A stretch of 34,050 nucleotides of DNA from Faecalicatena contorta (GCF_021531895.1 NZ_JAFBIX010000027.1:1-34050); one strand, 5' to 3'. Positions 23,365 through 31,855 are shown, counted from the first letter of the stretch. Notes: generated from the sequence alone by a model not told the origin. Made by a program: numbers and translations.

Positions 23365-23826
23365 TCAAGATTTACAATTCTCATAAAACCATTTATCTAT
23401 GAGCTTCTCCAACGATACTTCAAACCTTTTATCATCTTCCTCCGTCCTCTTCGCCGGACCTTTCAAATGATGCTTTTTCTTTGCGTTTCTGGCTTTCTTC
23501 GCCAGATGACGTTCCATCAGCATCTGATCTATATTTTCATTCGTATACCATTTACCACTCTGATGGATACCATAAGCACCTTTTCCAAGAATCATTGCAG
23601 CCACACCATAATCCTGTGTTACGACAATATCTCCCTTCTGGCACAGACTGACCAGTTTAAAATCTACTGCATCCGCACCGGCTCCCACAGTAATCACTTC
23701 ACTGTAATCGGAATATAAGACATGGTTTGTATCACATAAGAGAATAACCGGAATCTCATGTTTTTTTGCTGTTCTTTCTACGATGGATACCACAGGGCAG
23801 GCATCCGCATCTACCAATATTCTCAT
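23365..23826 (-). CDS. YaiI/YqxD family protein (UPF0178)
   Basis: 153 residues, normal length. The N-terminal MRILVDADACPV, then GADAVDFKLVSLCQKGDIVVTQDYGVA, are the hallmarks of the YaiI/YqxD (DUF188) family, a PIN-like nuclease fold with acidic residues in DADACP and TQD. A role in nucleic-acid processing is suspected but not shown. The ATG at 23826 overlaps the TGA of an MmcQ/YjbR remnant (ATGA), so the two were once translationally coupled. Confidence 0.9.
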   Translation of the reverse strand: MRILVDADACPVVSIVERTAKKHEIPVILLCDTNHVLYSDYSEVITVGAGADAVDFKLVSLCQKGDIVVTQDYGVAAMILGKGAYGIHQSGKWYTNENIDQMLMERHLAKKARNAKKKHHLKGPAKRTEEDDKRFEVSLEKLIDKWFYENCKS

Positions 23827-23935
23827 TTTTTCTTCCCTTTCGTCAGATCATAACGCTACCCGATCATCCGCCGGATATCTTTATCTGGAACAGAACCATC
23901 CAGAATAATAGAATTCCAGGTCTTTTCTTATTTTT
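23823..23935 (-). pseudogene. MmcQ/YjbR-family remnant
   Basis: In the frame ending at TGA 23823: KTWNSIILDGSVPDKDIRRM, then IG, TAG, RYDLTKGKKK. The HWN..LDG.VPD..I..MI..SY.L pattern is the C-terminus of MmcQ/YjbR DNA-binding-like proteins. The N-terminal two thirds are missing, and a TAG interrupts what is left. Its stop overlaps the yaiI start. Confidence 0.65.
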
Positions 23936-24126
23936 ATAATCAAGTCCTATGCATCAATATTCTCAACCGGAGGTATGGAAATTCCGATCATAATGATTCC
24001 AAATATCGTGTTTGCTATTAAGTGTCGGGTGGTAGTCTTACGAGGCGCTTGCTATTTATCTAATTACAGATGCGCTATCTCCTATAGAGTCAAGACTTTC
24101 AAATTCATTTTAAGGGTGCCATGAAA
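23936..24126. other. Intergenic region without visible features
   Basis: I see no gene, RNA gene or clear hairpin with a T-run here. The left half may contain further decayed MmcQ-type sequence. Confidence 0.4.
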
Positions 24127-26049
24127 TTAATATATTTTCGTTCTAAGATTTAACCATAAGGCAGGTCGTACTCCTGTATCAAAATCACCCACTTTCCTTC
24201 CGGATGGCTCTATCACTCCCTTAGAATCGACATATGATGCCCTCTCCCAGCTTTTTCCCGGAGTACGCAGCCACCAACGGGAATATTCCTGGTCGGCATC
24301 TTGCTTTTTATTCTTAATTGCATACTTTGTTGCAAGGCCTTTTGCTTCGCCGCAATTTGTTGAATAGTAACAAAATCCCTCGTCTTCTAAAAGACCGATC
24401 TCTATTCTCTCCGGGTCGCCTTTGCTGAAATACTTTATTGCCTGTTCGAGACTCAAAAGGAATATCTGATCTTTGGTATCAGATCCGCCAGATGTATGGA
24501 AATCCTTATTACCTTTATTTATCACATCTGCTTTTTTAATAAGCTTCTGCCGCTCTTTTTCTGTAAAGGCCGACTGAAGAAAATCATGATTCAGCCAATG
24601 GCGCAGACTGCAATCTACCCAGGTTGTTCTATTATCCGCTATATGATATGGCTCCTTCTTTATTACCTTTTCGCTCAAAAGCAGAAGGCTGTCTCCTTCA
24701 CGGTCCAGCACGAACCAGTGCAGTGGCTGTACTTCCCCGTTTTCGCCTTGTGGATACGTTCCAAAGGGGATTGTATAACGATTATTTACCGATTGTGCGG
24801 TCAATTTATCATAAAAGTCTTTCGCCATACTGCAATCTCTGTCAATCCCAAGTCCTTCCGCATACATGCGTCCCAACAGATAAAGGGCACCTCTGCTTTC
24901 TCGCTCGGCCAAAAGACGAAGCGGAACCAACGCCTCTTTATAGTTTCCTTCAAAGAAATACTTCTCCTCCAGCTCCGTTAGCTGTTCTTCTTCCTCTATG
25001 CCATGCTTCATGAGTTCTATTATTGTTTTCGAAGATCCGGTAATCTCCGCTATTTTTTCCAGACTGTCCCTTTGACTGATTACGCTCTCGATCGTCCCTT
25101 TTCTTATATTCGCACTAGAATATCCCATATTTGAAGCTTTTTGATACCATTCCAAAGCCTCTTCGAAGTCTAAAGCGGCGCCTTCCCCCTGTTCGGCCAT
25201 ACGCCCCAGTTGATACATTGCCTCCGGGCTGCCTAAAGCAGCTGCAATCTGCAATTGCTCCCTTTTGGTCTTATAATCCTTTTCTTTATCTGCTTTATCA
25301 GCATTCTCCAGTACAGAGGATCGCACTCCATCTAAGCGTTTTGACGCCTGATATCCAGCTACCTTTTTGTCATATTCCTTTGCCCAGTAAAGAACCTGAT
25401 CATAGTCTTTCTTTTTCAAAAAAAGCTCCATCAAATACCATTGCCCGTTAAAACCTTTTTCAATTGCCTCTTTTCCACAGGCTATGGCCTCATCCCACTG
25501 TCCTTTTTCCGCATAGGCGTCCATCAGATTCGAATACAAATTAATTCCCTGAGAAACAGCTTCCTTCCCACGTAAAAAATCATCTCCTCCGGGCATTGCA
25601 AGAATTGCCTGCTTTTCCGCCCTTTCCTTTTCTTCATCTTCGATTTCAAGAAAATCCAATATGTCCTTATCTTCTTTGGCATCTGATTTTACCTGACCGG
25701 CTGCATATAATTCTGTACCACTTGTCTGCGCAGCTCTGGATATATCGATAAGATGATCGATATCCGAGTCTGCCGAAATCCCACAGCTTATGATAGCAGA
25801 GGATCCTTTATGCCCAATTTTTGCTGACTTTTCAAAATACTCACTGGCAAAAGGGATATTGTATTTATCATGCTTCTTTTTATCCATCATAAGATAGCAA
25901 ATACCGGCTTGATATAAAGCTTCTGCTTCTAATTCTCCCTTAACCTTACTAAAGTTAGATGCTGCCAGAGCATAAAAACCACCCTGCATATCTCCCTTGC
26001 CTTTTTCCATATACTGTTCCGGCGTTTTCTTTTTACCAAATAATCCCAT
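24127..26049 (-). CDS. Sel1-repeat/TPR protein with C-terminal DUF6273 domain
   Basis: 640 residues from the ATG at 26049, with AGGATAGG upstream (the frame is open 7 codons further). The N-terminal 420 residues are helical repeats: TPR-like units near 15-60 and 170-220, and Sel1 units SPEAMYQLGRMAEQGEG near 280 and SRGALYLLGRMYAEGLGIDR near 390. The C-terminal 200 residues are the DUF6273 domain: IPFGTYPQGENGEVQPLHWF, CSLRHWLNHDFLQSAFTEKE, GGSDTKDQIFLLSLEQA, WWLRTPG and GVRPALWLNL, a fold related to formylglycine-type/C-type lectin domains. There is no signal peptide, so it is cytoplasmic. Function unknown; a protein-interaction scaffold is likely. No partner gene is obvious. Confidence 0.8.
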   Translation of the reverse strand: MGLFGKKKTPEQYMEKGKGDMQGGFYALAASNFSKVKGELEAEALYQAGICYLMMDKKKHDKYNIPFASEYFEKSAKIGHKGSSAIISCGISADSDIDHLIDISRAAQTSGTELYAAGQVKSDAKEDKDILDFLEIEDEEKERAEKQAILAMPGGDDFLRGKEAVSQGINLYSNLMDAYAEKGQWDEAIACGKEAIEKGFNGQWYLMELFLKKKDYDQVLYWAKEYDKKVAGYQASKRLDGVRSSVLENADKADKEKDYKTKREQLQIAAALGSPEAMYQLGRMAEQGEGAALDFEEALEWYQKASNMGYSSANIRKGTIESVISQRDSLEKIAEITGSSKTIIELMKHGIEEEEQLTELEEKYFFEGNYKEALVPLRLLAERESRGALYLLGRMYAEGLGIDRDCSMAKDFYDKLTAQSVNNRYTIPFGTYPQGENGEVQPLHWFVLDREGDSLLLLSEKVIKKEPYHIADNRTTWVDCSLRHWLNHDFLQSAFTEKERQKLIKKADVINKGNKDFHTSGGSDTKDQIFLLSLEQAIKYFSKGDPERIEIGLLEDEGFCYYSTNCGEAKGLATKYAIKNKKQDADQEYSRWWLRTPGKSWERASYVDSKGVIEPSGRKVGDFDTGVRPALWLNLRTKIY

Positions 26050-26087
26050 TTTCCTATCCTCGCTATACAAATAATTATTGAAATAAA

Positions 26088-26276
26088 TTAGAACTTCTCT
26101 ACTTCCAGTTCATGTGTAAATGATGAAAACGTAGCGGTTGCATTTTTAAAATAAAACACCTCCGTATTTCCAGCATCTGCGGAATACATCTTCTGCAGTG
26201 ATGGATACACGTCAAGCATAGACTGTCTTGCTTCTCTGCAGTCGTCCGGAAGATGCTTCATCTCTGTCTGTAACAA
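26088..26276 (-). pseudogene. C-terminal remnant of a PPOX/FMN-binding family protein
   Basis: A 62-codon frame ending REARQSMLDVYPSLQKMYSA, then FYFKNATATFSSF and ELEVEKF. This is the tail of pyridoxamine-5-phosphate-oxidase-like proteins of anaerobes (YSADDGNTEVFYLK.A.A..YSFTGEPE..KF). The FMN-binding N-terminal half is missing, and upstream is a ferredoxin-type fragment in another frame. Confidence 0.65.
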
Positions 26277-26277
26277 C

Positions 26278-26484
26278 CATTAACGAAGATATATCTTTCT
26301 CAACTATTATATCATTTACACGATGCCGTTCCACGAAGTATGCAAATTTCGGACAGTTATGCAAACATCCAAGACACATAGTACACTCATCCTCTACCCA
26401 AACAGACTTATCCACAATAAATTCCTGACCTTCTTCAAACACTTTACATTTTCCCACATTTGGATCAGTACAATATTCCTGCAT
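26278..26484 (-). pseudogene. 4Fe-4S ferredoxin (EFR1-like) fragment
   Basis: The frame contains KSVWVEDECTMCLGCLHNCP, then KFAYFVER: the second 4Fe-4S motif (C-x2-C-x2-C-x3-CP) and C-terminal tail of flavodoxin-ferredoxin fusion proteins. The flavodoxin domain and the first cluster motif are absent. The frame then runs out of homology into the PPOX remnant, so a deletion has joined the two genes near 26278. Confidence 0.6.
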
Positions 26485-26544
26485 TAAATCAGGAAATGGT
26501 TATTTTCTAAGAACTGTTATTTTGCATTTATTTTTCCATTTCCC

Positions 26545-27750
26545 ATGTATCTGTTTTTCAGATTTAACAAACATCGTTTTTTGAAGCATCCTTCCCTGAA
26601 AAACACTCTGTGTATTAATGTGCGTGGAACACTCGCCGGATCAATTCTATACTACCTCTTGGGAAATAACAGCTTTAATCCACTTCCTCCACATTACTAC
26701 TCTACCCAATGCGGTCATTACGAAATAATAGATACACACTTATTTGGAATTGATCTTCCACAAAAGAAATGTCCACACTGTAATACTGATATCTTTGCAG
26801 ATGGCTATAATCTGCCAATTGAAAGTGTTTGGGGCAATACCGGTAAAAAATTAATCTCCTTTGATTATAATGTAAATTCCGAATTTCTCCCATTTGCACG
26901 ACGGGTTTTGCAGTCTGCTTATCCGGATAACGCAATTGTTCCATGGGGAATGTTCCAACTGGATTCTGGTTCCGGAGTTCCACATCCTGATGATCGAATT
27001 ATTGGAATTGGATTAGCCGGGTATGCCATTTTACCATCTGGTAATACAATCCAGGATTATCCAGATTTGATTTCATATTTAGAAAATGGTGATGCATGTA
27101 TCACCGGTGGGGGATGGGAATTAGAAGAACATATGCTAAAACCGGTTAGATTATTTTCATTAAAATATTTAGATGAGTTAATTCAATTCCAAAGAGCAAC
27201 GGGTATCTATGCCAATGATCTTAATACAAAAGAATTGCGCGAGATTACTTGGAGTAATATTTATAACACTGCTATACCAAACAATAGCTTAAGAATGTTG
27301 TTTCATGAATTTAGGCCAAAAACATTTAAAGATATGGTTGCATTTGACTCTAGTTCTCATAATTCTCATTCATGGCATGGGGACGATTACAGCGGCATTA
27401 ACATGAGTGAATATAGAAAAATGATCTCAACAGATACATTTAAAAAGTATCCATGTTTTACAAGAGAAGATTTTTTTGATTATATGGTTGAAATGGGAGT
27501 AGAGCGCACCTTAGCATTTGACGCGTCAGAAAGAATCCGAAAAGGACATGCCGGTTCCTGCGGAAAATATCAACAACAGTTCTTTAACTTATCCATACCT
27601 GATGAAATCAAGGATATTGCCAAAAATTACTTATATATTTTTCCACGTGCCCATTCTATCGAATACATATTAATCTATGCCAGACTTGCATATTATGCAA
27701 AAGCTGACAGTCGTGCTTTCAGTAGAATCGTTTTCAAAAAGAAAGAATAA
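26545..27750 (+). CDS. Orphan PolC-like protein (partial polymerase III alpha core, probably inactive)
   Basis: 401 residues. From residue about 25 the order of motifs follows the core of PolC: VRGTLAGSILYYLLG (PolC SRGSVGSS), NPLPPHYYSTQCGHYE with CPHC at 76-79 (the PolC zinc finger, first Cys replaced by Ser53), DGYNLPIESVWG, then KKLISFDYN (PolC VPDIDLN). Later come LKYLDELIQFQRATGI, RMLFHEFRPKTFKDMVAFDS at 250-269, MVEMGVERTLAFDASERIRK, and IAKNYLYIFPRAHSIEYILI. PHP, exonuclease, OB and tau-binding parts are absent. The first palm aspartate is Ser105 (Asp107 remains), and the third, in PolC KLDILGHDDP, is also missing. Catalysis is therefore unlikely. The ATG at 26545 has no ribosome site, and the frame opens at 26488. 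This is either a truncated gene or a domesticated PolC derivative. The intact 401-codon frame argues for selection. Confidence 0.7.
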   Translation: MYLFFRFNKHRFLKHPSLKNTLCINVRGTLAGSILYYLLGNNSFNPLPPHYYSTQCGHYEIIDTHLFGIDLPQKKCPHCNTDIFADGYNLPIESVWGNTGKKLISFDYNVNSEFLPFARRVLQSAYPDNAIVPWGMFQLDSGSGVPHPDDRIIGIGLAGYAILPSGNTIQDYPDLISYLENGDACITGGGWELEEHMLKPVRLFSLKYLDELIQFQRATGIYANDLNTKELREITWSNIYNTAIPNNSLRMLFHEFRPKTFKDMVAFDSSSHNSHSWHGDDYSGINMSEYRKMISTDTFKKYPCFTREDFFDYMVEMGVERTLAFDASERIRKGHAGSCGKYQQQFFNLSIPDEIKDIAKNYLYIFPRAHSIEYILIYARLAYYAKADSRAFSRIVFKKKE

Positions 27751-27809
27751 AGGGAGCAGGGCCCTTTCATACAAGGGACAGTCTTCAGCCATAACCTATA
27801 ACATATTCA

Positions 27810-27875
27810 GTAAGCGCTTAGTTTGGAAGAAAGGTTATCCGAGTTATAAGCAGTATTCCGGAACTAAACGCTTAC
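27810..27875. repeat. 14-bp inverted repeat after the PolC-like gene
   Basis: GTAAGCGCTTAGTT (27810-27823) and AACTAAACGCTTAC (27862-27875) pair at 13 of 14 positions around a 38-nt loop. There is no T-run. It could be a structured RNA or a recombination site. Confidence 0.5.
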
Positions 27876-27894
27876 ATTCTTACAAAGCTCCATT

Positions 27895-28000
27895 TTAGTA
27901 ATTGTCCAAGACTTCCTGTAGATATGCTTTGTATTCCTGTTTCACAATTTCCAGACCAGAGATCTTCATGCCGGATCTAATATCGGTAATCATAAATCAT
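27895..28000 (-). pseudogene. Unassigned C-terminal remnant before the zinc-ribbon gene
   Basis: A frame ending at TAA 27895 reads SGMKISGLEIVKQEYKAYLQ, then EVLDNY. It is protein-like, but has no ribosome site and no recognised family. Upstream (28001-28058) I see nothing. Confidence 0.35.
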
Positions 28001-28058
28001 AATCAATCTTCTGATGTTTGTTCGAATACTAGATTTCGGATTTTGTAAAACATTGATA

Positions 28059-28460
28059 TCATCTTCGAATAAACTCAACAAGACGTCTTGTCCTGCTCTT
28101 AACGGCAGCTTCCCACTCGTGACCTTTTTTACATCTCCATATCACTTTCTTATGAGAACCAATAGAAACCTCTATCGGTTTTATCTTATTCTTTTTCGAC
28201 CACTGCTTTACCAATAGTGGCTCTAATGTCGCCAAATCGTTAATACCTGCAATCACTCTCGCACCGGAACATATCGGACATTTCTCTCCATTAGAACGAG
28301 CCTTAACGCTTGCCTGCCATACATGACCGCAAGCACCTCTCCACCATACTTTTTTATTTGAACCGAAAGTAATGTCATCAGGCGTAAGCGTTAAATTCTT
28401 TTCCGACCACTCCGAAACAAGCTCCGGGTGTACTTCTGCTAAACTGTTATTCATAGCCAA
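28059..28460 (-). CDS. Zinc-ribbon protein (DUF4379-like), probably cut short
   Basis: 133 residues from a TTG at 28460, chosen because AGGAGG lies 7 nt before it. Two tandem copies of a treble-clef/zinc-ribbon repeat: the first complete, HPELVSEWSEKNL, VWWRGACGHVWQASVKARSN, CPICSG; the second begins VKQWSKKNKIKP and WRCKKGHEWEAAVKSRTR, but ends in RLVEFIRR without its CPxC half. The repeat family is often found in long arrays in mobile or defence regions and may bind nucleic acid. The missing second CPxC suggests a deletion at the 3' end. Confidence 0.65.
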   Translation of the reverse strand: MAMNNSLAEVHPELVSEWSEKNLTLTPDDITFGSNKKVWWRGACGHVWQASVKARSNGEKCPICSGARVIAGINDLATLEPLLVKQWSKKNKIKPIEVSIGSHKKVIWRCKKGHEWEAAVKSRTRRLVEFIRR

Positions 28461-28535
28461 ACCTCAACCTCCTTGTGCTTAGAGTATATGAAGTTTTGGC
28501 TTTATCTTGTAGTTTGCGAATATCCGTATAAATAG

Positions 28536-28577
28536 AAAAAGCCCTTTGAGAAAGGGATTTCTCCTCTCTCAAAGGGC
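28536..28577 (-). terminator. Terminator after the FMN reductase gene
   Basis: Perfect 11-bp stem: 28541-28551 (GCCCTTTGAGA) and 28567-28577 (TCTCAAAGGGC), followed by five T on the minus strand. Confidence 0.9.
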
Positions 28578-28607
28578 AAGTTGGCAAACTGGAATTTGGT
28601 GTGTGCT

Positions 28608-29132
28608 TTATAAATTTTTTCCGATCCACTCAAGTTCGTTCATGGAATCCTTATTTTTTTCAAGTTCATCTCTGGCTGTTGCGTAATATGATTTTTTGAA
28701 AAGCATATCCCATGAAAGATATTTTGCCATACAGTCAAACTGCTTATCAATCAGCTCATACTGGATACTGCCTACGGGAGAACCACCTACAACAATTGTG
28801 CCAACTTTTTTGTTTTTTAACTGCAATCCACGGCAGTAGCACTTATCAATGATAAGTTTCAATTGTGCTGACATTCCCCACCAATAAACTGGTGTAGCAA
28901 AAAGAATCATATCTGCGGCAGCAATTTTATCAATTGTAGAATTTGTATCATCCTTATCGACGCATCCCTTAGAGCATTGACAGACACCACATCCCTTGCA
29001 TGGTGCAATGTTGAGTTTGTCGGGTTCAATGATTTCAATTTTATTCTTTTCTGACGCTCCTTTTATAAATGCATTGATTGCTGCCAGCGTATTTCCTTTT
29101 CTGGCACTTCCATTAATGATTACAATTTTCAT
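28608..29132 (-). CDS. NADPH-dependent FMN reductase / iron-sulfur flavoprotein family
   Basis: 174 residues from the ATG at 29132, where GGAGG lies 8 nt upstream (the frame is open 42 codons further, through a hairpin). Flavodoxin-like fold: MKIVIINGSARKGNTLAAIN (FMN phosphate loop at 7-15), ATPVYWWGMSAQLKLIIDKC, and GTIVVGGSPVGS. The cysteine-rich APCKGCGVCQCSKGC near residue 45-60 resembles the cluster-binding loop of archaeal-type iron-sulfur flavoproteins and of multimeric NAD(P)H-dependent oxidoreductases. It probably carries electrons for reduction or detoxification in the cytoplasm; the substrate is unknown. Confidence 0.85.
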   Translation of the reverse strand: MKIVIINGSARKGNTLAAINAFIKGASEKNKIEIIEPDKLNIAPCKGCGVCQCSKGCVDKDDTNSTIDKIAAADMILFATPVYWWGMSAQLKLIIDKCYCRGLQLKNKKVGTIVVGGSPVGSIQYELIDKQFDCMAKYLSWDMLFKKSYYATARDELEKNKDSMNELEWIGKNL

Positions 29133-29174
29133 GCGTGTATCCTCCAACTTTCGATTTGTATTTCTGTTTGTTTT

Positions 29175-29204
29175 AAAAATGGGCAACTCCGATTGGAATT
29201 GCCC
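29175..29204 (-). terminator. Terminator between lysS and the FMN reductase gene
   Basis: The arms GGGCAACTCC (29181-29190) and GGAATTGCCC (29195-29204) pair with one mismatch or wobble, followed by ATTTTT on the minus strand. It probably ends the greA-lysS transcript. Confidence 0.7.
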
Positions 29205-29354
29205 ACTCATTGCACTAATTATGCGATTTTTTCTTGCTTGCACCGATTTCTGCATCAATTGATGTAAGTTTGATGTAAATCGCTGTTTTTTTAGTTTTTT
29301 ATCAAATGAAGTACGTCCCGTCTATTTGGTGAAACGGTACATCTTTACATCATC

Positions 29355-31298
29355 TTAATAGAGCTTTGCACCTGCCGGAATGTGGTCATCAACCATCAGA
29401 AGATGAAGCTTTTCTTCGCCTTCTTCTTCATGAATAGCACTGAGGAGCATACCGCAAGAGTCAATGCCCATCATAGCTCTCGGTGGAAGATTTGTGATAG
29501 CAATCAGAGTCTTTCCAACCAGTTCTTCCGGCTCATAAAAGCTATGAATACCGCTTAAAATGGTTCTGTCTGTGCCTGTTCCGTCATCAAGAGTAAACTG
29601 TAACAGTTTCTTTGATTTCGGTACTGCAACACACTCTTTAACTTTTACTGCACGGAAATCTGACTTGCTGAATGTATCAAAATCAACTTCTTCCTCAAAT
29701 AAAGGCTCTACCTTTACCTTAGAAAAATCAATCTTTTCAGACTCAGTTTTTACATTTTTTTCAGGTGCTTCAGAAGCTGTATTATTTACATCATTTTTCT
29801 TATTTACACCATCTAAGGACTTCATTGTCGGGAACAGCAATACATCTCTGATCGCTTCTGCCCCTGTCAGCAGCATACACATTCTATCGATTCCGAATCC
29901 GATTCCACCTGTCGGCGGCATACCGATTTCCAGTGCATTCAGGAAATCTTCGTCGGTGGTGTTGGCTTCATCGTTACCCTGAGCAAGCTGTTCTTCCTGA
30001 TCTTTGAAACGTTCTCTCTGATCGATCGGGTCGTTTAACTCGGAGTAAGCATTTGCCATCTCCCATCCGTTCATGAAGAATTCGAAACGTTCTACATAAT
30101 TCGGATCTTCCGGTTTCTTCTTGGTCAGCGGAGAGATCTCGATTGGGTGATCCATAACGAATGTCGGCTGAATCAGGTGTTCTTCTGCGAATTCTTCGAA
30201 GAAGAGGCTTAAGATATCGCCTTTTTTATGTCTTTCTTCGTATTCTACATGGTGCTCATCTGCAAGTGCTCTTGCCTGCTCCAATGTCTCTACTTCGTTC
30301 CAGTCAACGCCTGCATATTTCTTAACTGCATCAACCATGGTAATTCTTTCGAATGGCTGTCCGAGATCGATCTCGATGCCTTTATATACAATCTTGGTAG
30401 TGCCAAGAACTTCCTGTGCTACATGGCGGTACAGGTTCTCGGTCAGATCCATCATTCCGTTGTAATCCGTATATGCCTGATATAATTCCATCAGTGTGAA
30501 TTCTGGGTTGTGTCTGGTATCCAGACCTTCGTTACGGAATACTCGTCCAATCTCGTAGACTCTCTCAAGTCCGCCGACAATCAGACGCTTCAGGTATAAT
30601 TCAAGGGAAATACGCAGCTTGAAGTCTTCGTTCAATGCGTTAAAATGTGTCTCGAACGGTCTTGCAGCTGCTCCTCCGGCATTGCTTACCAGCATTGGAG
30701 TCTCTACTTCCAGGAATCCCTGTCCGTCCAGATATCTTCGGATGGAGCTTACGATCTTGGAACGTTTGATAAATGTATCGCGGACTTCCGGATTCATGAT
30801 CAGGTCTACATATCTCTGGCGGTAACGGATATCTGTGTTGGTCAATCCATGGAACTTCTCCGGAAGAATCTGAAGACTCTTGGATAAAAGTTTTACAGCA
30901 GATGCGTGGATAGAGATCTCTCCGGTCTTGGTCTTGAAGACTTCTCCTTCCAGACCTACGATATCGCCGATATCCATCTTCTTGAAGTCTTTGTATTCTT
31001 CTTCTCCGATACTGTCTCTTGCTACATAAGACTGTATATTACCGCTCTGGTCAAGGATATTACAGAAAGAGGCCTTTCCCATAACACGTTTCTGCATGAT
31101 ACGTCCTGCCAGGGATACATGCTTTCCTTCCATTTCCTCGAAATTTTCCTTGATGTCCATTGCATGGTAGGTTACATCGTATTTGGTAATTACAAACGGA
31201 TCCTTTCCATTTGCCTGAAGATCTGCCAGTTTTTCACGGCGAACCTTTCTTAATTGATTGATATCTGGTTCCTGTACTTTTTTCTGCTGATCAGCCAC
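29355..31298 (-). CDS. lysS: Lysyl-tRNA synthetase, class II, with C-terminal tRNA-binding domain
   Basis: 647 residues. The OB-fold anticodon domain is at about 60-150 ([18 protein letters not shown]). The class II core has motif 2, [20 protein letters not shown], and motif 3, [20 protein letters not shown] near 480, ending at about 505. A charged linker ([16 protein letters not shown]) leads to a Trbp111/EMAPII-type domain at about 540-647: [45 protein letters not shown]. Standard bacterial LysRS is about 500 residues; the extra domain is usual on MetRS and occurs on LysRS in some Clostridia. The start is a GTG at 31298 with GGAGAGG upstream. It attaches lysine to tRNA-Lys. It lies 74 bp after greA, with a terminator-like hairpin between. 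Confidence 0.97.
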   Translation of the reverse strand: MADQQKKVQEPDINQLRKVRREKLADLQANGKDPFVITKYDVTYHAMDIKENFEEMEGKHVSLAGRIMQKRVMGKASFCNILDQSGNIQSYVARDSIGEEEYKDFKKMDIGDIVGLEGEVFKTKTGEISIHASAVKLLSKSLQILPEKFHGLTNTDIRYRQRYVDLIMNPEVRDTFIKRSKIVSSIRRYLDGQGFLEVETPMLVSNAGGAAARPFETHFNALNEDFKLRISLELYLKRLIVGGLERVYEIGRVFRNEGLDTRHNPEFTLMELYQAYTDYNGMMDLTENLYRHVAQEVLGTTKIVYKGIEIDLGQPFERITMVDAVKKYAGVDWNEVETLEQARALADEHHVEYEERHKKGDILSLFFEEFAEEHLIQPTFVMDHPIEISPLTKKKPEDPNYVERFEFFMNGWEMANAYSELNDPIDQRERFKDQEEQLAQGNDEANTTDEDFLNALEIGMPPTGGIGFGIDRMCMLLTGAEAIRDVLLFPTMKSLDGVNKKNDVNNTASEAPEKNVKTESEKIDFSKVKVEPLFEEEVDFDTFSKSDFRAVKVKECVAVPKSKKLLQFTLDDGTGTDRTILSGIHSFYEPEELVGKTLIAITNLPPRAMMGIDSCGMLLSAIHEEEGEEKLHLLMVDDHIPAGAKLY

Positions 31299-31325
31299 GT
31301 TTTCCTCTCCTTCCTTATTTTAAAA

Positions 31326-31354
31326 TTCAGACTCCCCGGCATGAGGAGTCTGAA
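31326..31354 (-). terminator. Attenuator-like hairpin between greA and lysS
   Basis: TTCAGACTCC (31326-31335) and GGAGTCTGAA (31345-31354) form a perfect 10-bp stem followed by TTTT on the minus strand. It lies between two co-directional genes and probably reduces read-through into lysS. Confidence 0.75.
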
Positions 31355-31372
31355 ACGATCCATCTCAGTGAA

Positions 31373-31855
31373 CTATAATGAACGGCTAATGTGTAATACT
31401 TCGTACTCCATTACACCTGCCTGAGTCTCAACTTCTACGGTATCTCCTACTTTACATCCGATCAGTGCCTGGCCTACCGGTGATTCATTGGAGATCTTTC
31501 CCTCCAGACTGTTTGCCTCTGTAGAACCTACCAGTTTGAATTCCATTTCCTCATCAAATGTCTTATCGAATACTTTTACAGTACATCCAACGTTAATTTT
31601 ATCAAAGTCTACTTCATCTTCTACTACGACTTCAGCATTCTTAAGGATTCCTTCCAGTTCTTCGATTCGTGCTTCTATATCACGCTGCTCATCCTTTGCT
31701 GCATCGTACTCTGCATTCTCAGATAAGTCGCCCTGTTCTCTGGCCTCTTTGATCTTGCCGGCAACCTCTTTACGCTTTACGACTTTCAGATTCTCCAGTT
31801 CATCTTCCAGCGCTTTTAAACCAGCATAAGTAAGTAATCTTTTCTTTGCTTCCAT
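31373..31855 (-). CDS. greA: Transcription elongation factor GreA
   Basis: 160 residues, full length. The N-terminal coiled coil is at about 1-78, with the tip motif REQGDLSENAEYDAAKDEQR carrying the two acidic residues that act in the RNA polymerase channel. The C-terminal FKBP-like domain is at about 85-160 (GCTVKVFDKTFDEEMEFKLV, then SPVGQALIGCKVGD). It stimulates cleavage of backtracked transcripts. The start ATG at 31855 follows AAAGGA at about 11 nt. A consensus promoter lies 130 bp upstream. Confidence 0.97.
   Translation of the reverse strand: MEAKKRLLTYAGLKALEDELENLKVVKRKEVAGKIKEAREQGDLSENAEYDAAKDEQRDIEARIEELEGILKNAEVVVEDEVDFDKINVGCTVKVFDKTFDEEMEFKLVGSTEANSLEGKISNESPVGQALIGCKVGDTVEVETQAGVMEYEVLHISRSL

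Noticed and set aside
24000-24110. Possible tRNA-like sequence
   Set aside because: No acceptor or T-loop pairing could be drawn; I found no tRNA or rRNA genes in the window.
27810-27875. CRISPR repeat pair
   Set aside because: Only two arms in inverted orientation and no cas genes; not an array. No CRISPR was seen anywhere in the window.
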